Assembly: GCA_003116995.1 (NCBI GenBank)
Contig: BDSL01000053.1
Coordinates: 248,001 to 312,000, forward strand
Source: Yamagishiella unicocca
Lineage: Eukaryota; Chlorophyta; Chlorophyceae; Chlamydomonadales; Volvocaceae
Reading direction: 5' to 3'
Length of the DNA stretch: 64,000 nucleotides
Shown here: in pieces, positions 11,800 to 26,700 of the stretch
Position numbering within the stretch: position 1 is the first letter of the stretch
Layout of the letters: every line of letters begins with the position of its first letter
Position numbers and translations under genes: made by a program
Notes under the pieces: generated by a model
Database searches by the model: none
The model's input: only the letters and a program-made list of their open reading frames with translations
Told to the model about the DNA's origin: nothing

Positions 11800-13440
11800 A
11801 CCGATTCCGTTAGGAAGTACGACAGAGTGACAGGGCACTTTGAATACCCGTCCGCACACGTCAGATGACCGAATATTTACATGAGCCGAGGTTTGTTTTA
11901 TTTTATTGTCGTCGTCGTACATATCCCAAAGCCGGATTGGTGGGAGCGAACTGATGAGGGTGTGCGGTGGTTGCGGTGTGATGGCGGAGCGGATGTGGAG
12001 CGGTAAAGGAGAGGACGCAACTAGGCTTGGCGGCGCGCTGCATAGTCCCCGGTCCTGGCAGTTTACCCTCCGGATGCCGCCTGTTTCGCTTTACCCACGC
12101 CCATAAATAGTAATTTTTTGATGCTCGTGATGCTCGCTACCAACTGTTGTAGGACTATCATAAACGAACTCAGGCGGCGTGGCTGGGTGGCGTCCCTTCA
12201 AAGAGGCAGGGCTCATATCAATGTGGAACCTGGGTGAACAGCGGGGATGCTGCGTATGAACACGTGGCAACGTTGCGGCCAACGGACATAGCTGCTGCGA
12301 CCCGGTCAAGGCGTGAGTGGCTAACAGATCGGTATGTGTGCTTAGTTAATGTCGTGGCGTGTGCTATTGAAACTGAGTAAAATGAGAAACACAGTATTGT
12401 CTCCAACACCATTCGGCCTGAAATCTCGGGGGATCGTGCCTGATCGTGTCACGAAAGAAAGCGGCGGCTAGGTCGTGTTTTGGTGCAATGATTGGAGCCA
12501 TGTAAGGTGCAACAGCTCGAACCGTAATGCCCTGTAGACACACAAAAGCGCTGTGGCAGGATGTAACGCAAAAAGCTCCCAGACCGTTGTATGCCCTACA
12601 GGCAGTTACAATGCAGCTGCGGCGTAGCCGGTTGCTTGCCTTGTATATGTGGTGTAATCCAAGCCGGGTGTCATGATGCACGGGCCGCGCAAACTCCAAG
12701 GCCGCGCCCCAGCAAGTCATCGCCCGGGTCCGATACCTTGCCGCGCATTGCAGTACGTTTGGGATAACACTTGACCTCGTTCAGCACGCATAGTGTCCTT
12801 TGCCGGTTAATCACCAGTCAAGCGGTACTTGCAATACAAACCATAATGTCCCACTGCACACCACGGTAGGACGGCTCTGCCAGCATGTGGGGCCCGTCCG
12901 TGCCTCTGCGATACCCCTTTTTTATCCATAGGCGCCCTAGCAACTGCGATCGATCGATGCATGCTACCTAAAGCTCGCGACGTAGCGAGGGCCGGCGGCG
13001 GCACGTACAGGAGCTGAGCGGCCCCGTCCGCTCTTGCACCCACACCGGCCGGCCGCAGCCCCCATGACGCCCCGACGCAGCGCCCCCGCGTCTCACAACA
13101 ACCGGCGCGGCGCCGCGTGAGAGGCGCGACGCCGCTGCTCACGCCTGTCCTATTTACGCCCCACTTGACGCCCAGCCGCACGCCGCACGCCTCTCAGCGC
13201 CCAGCAGACTGCTCGCGGTCGTTGCGCGGCGCACGCCGAGAGGACATCCTGGCACGCCTGGCGCGCCAAGTCCTCAATCGCCCCCCTCCTTCCCTACAAA
13301 CGCCTCACCCAGCCTGCGGTAGCTCTGCCAGGCCGCCAAGGAAGCCCGGCTGCGATCTGCGGATCTGGCTGGCTGGCCGGCTGGCTTCCGGCTTCTCCCC
13401 GCCAGGCTGGATCGGATGATGGCCGATGGCTGCGTGCAGC
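11800..13440. other. Convergent intergenic region without recognised genes
   Basis: This lies between the glycosyltransferase stop and the aspartate-semialdehyde dehydrogenase stop. A plus-strand TGTAA occurs at 12653-12657 but is over 850 bp from the stop. No protein family or RNA gene was seen. Confidence 0.5.
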
Positions 13441-17421
<3,981 letters not shown>

Positions 17422-17794
17422 GGTGATCTCACAGGCACAATTGATCAAGATCCTAAAAGGTCGGACGTTTGTAAACTTTCCCGTTTAATGCCCAAATTCC
17501 ATTAGTACGGCGAGTCGGGAGGTGCACGAAGACAGGCCATGCGTACTGGCATCCTAAGGCAAGCTCAGAACGCATTATCATATCGTATCTATGCTACGGT
17601 TTAGGCGTAACACTTTTCCTATCAAGCCTGTTGACTGTCCGCGTCCCGCTACCGACGCGCGCTTGACGCGCAGCTCTGATAACACGTTATGCTGGCCAGA
17701 CGGCAAAATTATTTAGTAAGAATAGGTTATGTGTCCGTCTCGTCCGAGTCAATGTGAGCACTGAGTTTGTCAGGGAGCTTGGGAGCGAGCGCTC
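17422..17794. promoter_or_regulatory. Divergent promoter region
   Basis: A 373-bp gap separates the ATG codons of the dehydrogenase gene (minus) and the giant Gln-rich gene (plus). It is more AT-rich than its surroundings (runs such as AAAATTATTTAG near 17704). It must carry both 5' UTRs and core promoters; no specific element can be proven. Confidence 0.5.
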
Positions 17795-20700
17795 ATGGCA
17801 GCCGGCACACCCGACGAGAAGTTTCAGAGGCTCCGGGAAGAAAATGAACGACGCCGCAAGTGAGCCGCACGGGGGCGTTTTGGTGGCTTGGCGAATGGCG
17901 CGATAATTTATCCTGGCTTGGCGGGGGACTGGATATCCGGGTCAGTACCTGAGGAGCTTTCCCCTGGGTCGCAGGAAGAAAGATGAGGAGGAGAAGCGGC
18001 GTAAGCAGGAGGAGGAGCAGAAGGTGGGTCTTTAGGGTATATGGGGTTGGGTAAAGAGTGAGGGTGAAATTTGGTGCCGTGCGCACGGGCAGGCCCTCCG
18101 AGCCCTTGCCCGAACGCGTACGTCCAGTGCGTACACCTCCCCAGGTCCATTGCACTTGTGGCCGAATGCTGTACCCCTGGATTGCCGCCTGGTGACAGTC
18201 AAAGGAGGCACTGGAACGTCGGCGCCTGGAGCGGGTGGAGCAGGACGAGCGAATGCGCAAGCCCTGGCAGCAGCCGCCTGCCCCCAAAAAGCCCATTTTG
18301 CGGAAGGGCGCCAAGCAGAAGCCCGTGCAGGTGGGTTCGGCGGCGGCGTCACACCAAGGCTGACGAGCCTTGGGCAACTTGGAGCCCCGGGTTGGCCGTG
18401 GGTTGCGTGGCGTTCTTCCCCTTAGTGCCATGCAGCGCACACCGCCCAGTACTTCCACCGCAACCCTCACCCCCCCGCAGCCCCCCAGCCCCGCTGCGGA
18501 CCCGGTGCGCCAGTCCCAGGCGGAGGACAAGCGCAAAGAGATGCGGGCGGGGCTGCAGGACTTCATCAAGCAGCAGCGCCAGGCGGCCGCCGTAGCCAAG
18601 GTACAGGACGCGTCGGGGCTTCACGAGCGGCGTGCGCTTGTTGCGCTGCCTGCCGGCTGGTGTTGCTACCGGCTTGGCTTGCCATCTGGGTCTGGTGGCA
18701 AAGGCGGTGCAGCGGCGACGCCAGGGTGTTGCTACCTCGCCGCTTGGGGCCGTGTTTGGCCGTCCGTACCCGCGCTCACGCCCCTCCTACCGCCTGGCCC
18801 CCCCCCGGCCGTGGATTCGCGGATTCTCTTACCAAACCCCCCCGGCGCGCGCTCCGCAGACTCCGACTGGCGGGGGAGCTGGTCCGTCGGGTGGTCACGG
18901 CAATGGCGGCGGTCAGGGCGCGGAGGGTGGCCCGGTGGTGCCGCTGACGTGGGAGGAGCTGCGCATGGCGGCGGAGGCGGGATTCGACGAGCTGCTGAAG
19001 CAGCAGGAGCTGCAGGTGCGGCCCCGCGGGGATGGGCACGGGGATGGGGGTACGGCAGAACGGGGGAGACAACGGAGATGCGCCAGCGTCCGCACTGGCG
19101 GACGTATCCTTCGTCGAGATACATCAGTTGGAAAGCGACTCCACACCTAGTGGAAAGCGACTCCACACCTACCACGTCCTCTTGCTCGGAGGCATAAAAC
19201 CATAAGCGCAAGGGGTCGCGGAGCACTCGTGTGTAGTGCGGCGCTAGTGTAATGCGGTCGAGCCGACCCGACCCGACCCGACCCACATCACATGCTGCAG
19301 GCCGAGCAGCGCGCCAACGAGGAGCCGGCCTCTCGCACTGCGAGGCACCGGACGCCGCACAAGAGCCCATTCCGGGGGGCACCAGGTGCGGTCGAGCCGT
19401 AGCGGCGTGTGTATGTGTTTTAAGTGTGTATTGCAACATGGAACCGGTTACTCGACGTGGCAGGGGGCGAAAAGTTGGCGGCGTCTCATTTTTGCGCCCA
19501 CGGGATACGGTAGTGTGAGGTTCGGTGTAGGGATTGCCGTGGTAAGGGCACTGCGGTTTTTGGCAGGGTCCTCTTCAAGGCCGACCTGGCTTTATGCATC
19601 CCCGGTCCCTCCCGAATCCTGCGCGGCGCAAACCCCCTCGTCGGCCCGCGCCTGTCCTGGGCTCCATTCCGGCCTTGCCTGCACCTGCAACCTGCCGCCA
19701 CCCCCTCGTCACCACCGCCCCCCTCCTGCCTGCCTGGCTGCCTGCCGCGGGCCTCACCACAGCTCACCCGCAGGAGACCATCCAGGTCGCCCTGGTGCCC
19801 ACACAGCAGTTCACCGGCCTGGCGGCGGCACCGAGCGCGGCGGGGAGCCCCCGGACGCCGTCGCACCACAGCACCAGCGCGGCGGACGCAGCCGCAGCCG
19901 CCGCCGCTGCCGCGGCCGCGGCGCTGCGCAACAGCTACAAATTCAGTGACGCGCCCGGCTGGATGAGTCCCTCCGCAGCAGGAGCTGCAGCCCCTCCTGC
20001 CAGTTGGCCTCAGCAGCAGCAGCACGGCGCGGGAGGCGGTGACTGCGGCGGTGCCGGGGATGCACAGGGGTACGGCCATGACCCGCGGCTTCAGCGCGCC
20101 GCCGATACCGGCACTCACAGCGTAGGTACGGGCGGCGACGGGGACCCGGCAGGTGTGTTGTACCCTCCGCTGGCTGGGGACATGCCCGGGCGGGGCAGCT
20201 GGGCGGACGGCTTTGTGGGGCGGACCGGAGACAGCCACGCCGGTGCCGGCGGGGGCAGCGTCGGGGGAAGTTTAGGGTTTAGGGGTGACGGCGGGGGCAG
20301 CGTCGCCAGCTCTGGCGGGCTGCGTCGCGGCGTGACGTCGATGGCGCGGCACCGCGCGGCGCCAGTGGACCCCTCAGCCCTGGACCTGCCGGCGGCCGAG
20401 GAGGACCCATGGGTCATGCCACCTCCAGATGGTCCGGACGGCAGCGCAGCCGACGCCGGCGGGTCGCGGTCGCCTCGTGGCTCGGGGCAGCGGATGCCGC
20501 TACCCGGGCCTTACGACTCGCCGTCGCAGCAGCAGTGGCAGACCCCGCAGCCGGGACAGGGCGGCCGGGCTGGCGGGCAGCCGCGGCTGGCCGTTCCGAC
20601 GGACCCGTTGGAAGCTAGCCTGCAGTCGGACGGCACGCTGGCGGCGCTGCAGCAGGCGGACGGCTTCAGGCTGTCGTCCCCGCGGCCCTCTGCTCAGCAG

Positions 20701-23700
20701 TATACACAGCCGCAGGAGCAGTATACACAACAGCAGCAGCTGCACCCGCATCAAGCTTCCCAGTCATCACAGTCATCACAGTCCCGGTCCCAGGACTACC
20801 CCGGTGCCAACCATCATTCGCCGCCGCCGCCGCTGCCACAGCAGCAGCAGCAGCCACCGCCTGCAAAGAGCGATCAGCGGCAGGCGCGGCGGGGCTGGGG
20901 CGTACCCGCGCAGCAGCAGCCACAGTCGTCCTCCTCCGACCAGCCCCAGCAGCACTACGGCGACACGCCGGCGGAGCCGCCACCGCCGCCATGGGCGCTT
21001 GTGAACTCGGACGAGGCGGCGGCTGCAGCGGCGGCGGCGGGGCCCGCGTGGGGACCGGAGGCTGGAGAAGGCGGTCCGGCCGCTGCGCCGGCGTATGAGT
21101 TTTCCAACAGCTTACCCCCACAGGCGCGCTCGCCAGCGGCGATACGGCACAGCGTCGGCGTGGGCGACAGCGGCGGGCCGGAGATGTGGTCGCGGGAGTC
21201 GGTGATGTTGCAGGCGCCGCCACCGCAGCACGTGGCGGCGCCGCCGGGCCTGTCGTACAGCCAGACAGGCCCCCCCCTGGACGCTCAGATGTACTCCTCG
21301 CCGCCGCCGCCGCAGGGCCTGCCGCCGCGGGTCGAGGAGGACGCGGCCTGGCCGCCGCAGGGCCTGCCGCCGGGCCCCCGTGTGGACCTGAGCGCCGACC
21401 TGGTCCGCTTCTCATCGCCTCCCGGACCGAGTCAGGTGTCCTCTGACGTGTCTGCTGAGACGTCCCCGTCCCCGCCACAGCCGGGACAGCAACAGCCGCA
21501 GCAGCAGCGGCACCGGCTTTCCAGCGTCTCGTACGATCAACGGCCGCCGGCTGATTCGGATGCCGAGTCGCCACAGCCTATGGTCGATGCTGGTGTGGGC
21601 AGCCCGAGGGGACCGGGTGCGGCGGCTGGGGAGCCTGGTGCGCCGGGTGGTGGCTCCGCCGCGCAAAGCTCGGCAGCGATGGCCGCGGGCACACCGCCGG
21701 AGGCGTCGCTGCTGCTGCAGCACCACCCCGCGCGCACCCAATCCGACGCCGCTGGCGCGCGGGATAGCGTGAGGTCCGTGCAGCACCCAGCCGGCACCCA
21801 GTCCAATGACGCTTTCGAGCCGCAGCCGCAACCACAGCCACTGACGGCCTCCCAGCAGCAGCAGCAGCTCCTCCAGGGCCCGCTGCTGCCCCCGATAGCG
21901 CCGGCCCGGCCGCCGTCGCGGCACTCCTCAGCAGCGGCCTCCATCCAACAAGCCGCCCCCGCAGCGGTGCCGCTTCCGCCACTGACCACCCCCAGCCAGC
22001 CAGCAGCCTCGGCCTCGGACCCAGCCACCAGCACGGCGCCGCCACAGCCACAGGCCCCGCAGCCGCAGCCGCCACAGCCACAGCCGGCGTACCGAGGGCC
22101 ATCGCCGCCGGCGTCACCCCCCCGCACCGCCACTTCCACCTCCCAGCGCTTCCACCGCCAGCACTCCGCCTCCAACCTGCAGGCTTCCGGCCTGCCAGCC
22201 GGCGCCATACCGCTCCGCCCTTACTCAGAGGACGGCCAAGGCGCTCGTGCCGCCGAGGCCGCGGCGAGGGACGGGGCCCGCGCCTCCGCGCCCCCCGCCG
22301 CAACCCGTTCGCCGCCGCCGTCGTGTCGTGCGGCGATGCCTTCTTCTCCTCCCCAACAGCAGCACCAGCAGCAGCCTGCTGTGGCGCAGCCGCCGGCTCT
22401 GGTGCCCCAGCAGCAGCAGCAGCCTCCGAAGGCGGCGGCGGCGGTGCCGCCTCCGCCGCCACTGGCGGTTGTTGCTGTCGAGGAGTTCTCACCGCCAGCG
22501 GCCATGCCCGCGAGTCCGCGGATGCCCGGGATCGCGTCCGTGACTCCGGCCTCGCCGAGCCGCTTCGCAGCGCCGCCTCCGGCAGGAGCAGCGCCCTGGC
22601 AGCAGCCGCAGCAGCCGCAGCCCTCCGCGCCTGTGCATGCAAGCCACGCAGCGCCTGGCTCCTTTGGCCCTTTGGCTCGTACGAGCGCCGCCGGACCCAT
22701 CCAGCCGCAGCCTCACGGCATCGCGCCACATGGGCCTTACGCGCCCGCCGCGGCAGCCGCAGCCTCTCCCGCTGCGTCACCCGTGCGGCACTCCCGGACT
22801 GAAACACCCCTGGTGTCCGCCAGGGCCTCTGCCGCTGGTCGCAGTACGGCAGGTCTGGGCGCGGTGTACGACCCGCCGGTAGTAGCTGAAGAGCCGAGTG
22901 AGGAGGGGCCGCTAGCGGGCGGCGGCGTCCTCGGCGGGGAGTACGTGGGCGAGGATGGGGACATGGAGATGGAGGCGGAGGTGGAGGTGGAGGGCGGCGA
23001 TGAGGAGGCGGAGGTGGAGATGGACGTTGACGGAGGTGACGGAGATGACGGCTTTGCGCAGGGGCATGGCTCCTCGCGGGGACTGAACTCCTCGCTGGGC
23101 CGGCCGCCGGGCACTGCGGAGGGTGCCAGCGTGTTGACGGGCAGCCACATCTCCGCACGCCCCTGGTCGGGCCCCAGTGCGGGTCCGGGCTCCCGACTGG
23201 GTGGCTCCGGCTACCAGACCTCCTTGCTGGACGACTCGGTCTCCAGCTTCGACTTCAGGCAGCGCTCTGCCGCCGCCTCGCGGCCCGCCTCGGCCTCCTC
23301 CTGCGTGCCCGCCTCGCCATCGCAGCTGCTGTACCCCTCGACGGCGCAGCGAAACCAGCAGCAGCCGGAGCAGCAGCAGCAGCAAGTGGCGCAGCAGCAG
23401 CAAGTGGCGCAGCAGCAGCAAGTGGCGCAGCACCAGCATGCGCTGCCTGCGGGTGTACTGGCTGGGGGGTTGGGGAGTGCGGCGGGCAAGGCGCCGCAGC
23501 AGGCGGGACACCCCGTGCCGCCAGCGCAGGGACAGGCGCAGCTGAGGCTGAGCCAGGGGCAGGGCGCGGGGCAGGGCAGCATGCCAGCATACGGCCCGAC
23601 CCATGGGTCGGCAGCGGCGAGCCACGGCCTGCGCGGCGGCCCTGGAAACGTCACCGCCGGGCCGAACGCCTTCCAGGTGCTGCAGCGGCCGGCCGGCGGC

Positions 23701-26700
23701 CGCAACCTGTACGGCGCTGGTGACGATGGTGACGGCGACGGCCAGCCGTTCACCGAAGAGGCAGTGGACGAGCCCGACGAGCATTCCCCGGGTGTGGGTG
23801 CGGGTAGCGGGTACGACGGGTACGGCATCGCGCCCGTCGGACCCTCTGGGCTGCTGGTGCAGGCTCCGACCGGACAGGCCCCGCCTTACCAGCCCCCGGG
23901 CGGCTCCGAAACCAATGCTGCTCCGGCGGCGCCGGCTGCTCCTTCGGAGACGGATCTTGACGATCTCATGCGAGAGATCAACGAGCTGTCGGCGCTGCGT
24001 AAGGCCCTCAAAGCCGAGTTCGAGGTCATGGGTCACGGTGAAGCGGTGGCGGGTCTGCGCACCCTGACGACCAACTATGTTCTGCCACCCGCGGCCGACG
24101 ATGGCGACAGCGCCGTGCCGCCTTTGCTACTGCCGCCGCAGCAGCCACCGCCGCAGCCCGCAGCTGCTGCGCCGCTGCTGCAGTGGGGCATGCCTGGCCA
24201 GCCCACTGCGGCTGCGGCTGCCGCTGTCGGGCCGATGCCCCCAACGCAGCTCCCGACTGCCGTGCCTCAGTACCCCGAACTCCGACCTCCGCAGCAGCAG
24301 GCGCCCCTGTACGATCAGCAGTACCAGCAGCAGCAAGCGCCCCTGTACGACCAGCAGTACCAGCAGCAGCAGGTGCCCCTGTACGAGCAACCCACGCAAC
24401 CGCCCTACACACAGATGCACCCGCACCTCCAACAGCACCCACAGCAGGCCCCGCAGCACCACCAGCACCCACAACAGCCTCCGCAGGCAATGTTGCAGTG
24501 GACGCCGGCCGCCACACAACAGCACCAGCAGCTGGCGGCGGCAGGTGTGGCCACCCAGCCGCGGCCCTCGCCCCCCGTCACACTGGCATCCACGGACCAA
24601 ATGCCCTTCGTGGGGCTCGGCGGCCCTTGGGAGCCCCAGCACCCAGCCGCTGCAGCAGCGCCACCGGATGCCCAAGGGCTTTCCTTCGCCTTCGCGCCCC
24701 CTCCGCACAGCGGCGGGGACCTGCTCGGACCGCTGCCAGTAGCGCCGCCGGTGCTGCCCACGCCACCGCCGCCACAGCAACTGCAGCAGCAGGCGGTCGG
24801 TGCCGGTCTGCAGTGGACGATACCAGCCATCGGCGGCGCTGCCGCCGGAGGCAGCCCAGCTGGGGCCCGGTCGCCGCCGCGGGGCGCCCGTGTCAGCGGC
24901 GGGGGGGGCAGTTCCGCCGCCTATCCCTCGCCGCCGAGCGCCAACTCGACCCCCCGCAAGGCGGTTGTCCAGCAGCTCAAGCGAGCGGCGGGGGCCGGAA
25001 GCTACGCCGTGCCAGCAGGTAAGCGTTCCCCACTACCGTACCGGCGTGACCATGAATGATCATCCGGGGGTGGAGGTGAGGTGGGAGGGAAGGCAAAGGA
25101 GGGAGAGTGGATCCGGGAGGGAAGGCAAGGGAGGGAGAGTGGGTCGGGGAGGCGGGTCATCGTGGCCAGCCATTCATGGATAATGGACGCTCTCCGAAAC
25201 AAGGCGGACGACCACTGAAACCAAACCGCACCCGTACAGTTCTCACCATAGAAACGTCCGAAGTAAGGAACTAACACCCTCGCCCCTTCCCCACCACCAC
25301 CACCATCACCCCGCGGCTGCGCTGCAGCCGTGGACAGCCCCTCCGGCAGCGACCCCCGCGGAGCCACCCGGAGCGCCGCCGCGCACCCCGCGGGCGCCAC
25401 CGGCTCCTTCAGCGGCGGCCGGGGTGGGGCCGCAGCACCCGCCGGCGCCGCCACGGAGCGACCGCTGGTGAACGAAGGCAGCTACGCGAGTGCCGCGGTG
25501 CAGGTCAGTGCGGTCGTGCTGCTGAGACACGGCCACCTGCTGCTCCGCGTTTCCACCATTCCTATGGACCCGGGCAGCTGGCGCGGTGTTGTCCCAGCGA
25601 ATCGATCGTAGGAGTGACTTACTGGCCTAACGATGATACCGCTGATCCAACCGCCGACCGTTGACGCAGGCCCGGGACCGAGCGGAGAAGGAGCGAGCCG
25701 CCCGGGAGGCCCTGCAGGCCGAAACCGCCGCCGCCAAGGCCGCCCTGGTCCAGCGCAGCAAGTCCGAACGCGCCGCTGGGTCGATGCAGTCGCCGGCGGC
25801 TGGAGGGAAGGAGGCATCGCCGCTAGGGCTTAAGGCTCCGTCGGCGATTGGGTCGTACGTACGGCACCCGTCGCCTGCGCGGCCTCCGGCGCGGGCTGGG
25901 GCGGCGGGGCGCAGCGGCGGCAGCCAGCATGACGCGGAGGGCGACTTGAACACGCCGGGGTCTGAGGCCAGCGGCTGGGGCACACCGGTGCGGACGATAA
26001 GGGTTGGAGGGTTTTTAGGGTTTGGCGCTTTAGGGTTTGGGGCATTAGGGTTTTGGGGCATTAGGGTTTGGGGCATTAGGGTTGGGGCGTTTAGGGTTGG
26101 GGGCTTGCGGATTAGGCTACTGGTGCCATTCCGCGGATGGTGCCTGGGAGTGAAGTTGCGGGCCTAAGTGAGGATGTGGATAGACTACCCAGCCACCCAA
26201 TAACAGCGGAACCCAATGAAACCCACCAACCTGCTCATCCTGCTGCCCCTGCCTGCTCCCTCTCCCCCCCGGCCCCCAGGACGCTCCCGCCGGGGCCAAG
26301 CCGGCCTGGGGTACACCCACCAGCTCCCGCCCCTCCCGTATCCCCACGCCGCCGCGCGCCCGGGACGCCCCCGCCGCCAAGCCGGCCGCCGCCGCCGCCG
26401 CGGCCAAACCGCCGCCGCCACCCCCGCCGCCGCCGCCGGTCCCCGCCCGGGAGGACTCTTTCGACAGCGACCTCGACTTCCTGGAGCGAGCCTCCGACAC
26501 ATCCGACACCGAAACTGACTCGCCGGAGGCGTACGGCATCTACTCCAAGCCGCCGCCGCAGCCCCGGCGGGAGGCCTTCGCCTCGCCGTCCTCCGCCTCC
26601 GCCACCGCAGCCTACCGGGAGCGGCTGGCGGACGTGCGACCCCACCCGCTGCGGATACCCTCCTCCGGAGCAGCTACGCCCATGGGCGGTGCCAGCACCG

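Noticed and set aside
20666..24036. Long minus-strand and alternate-frame ORFs opposite the giant Gln-rich exon
   Set aside because: They are mirror frames of GC-rich CAG/GCC/CCG repeats; no domain or start context supports them.
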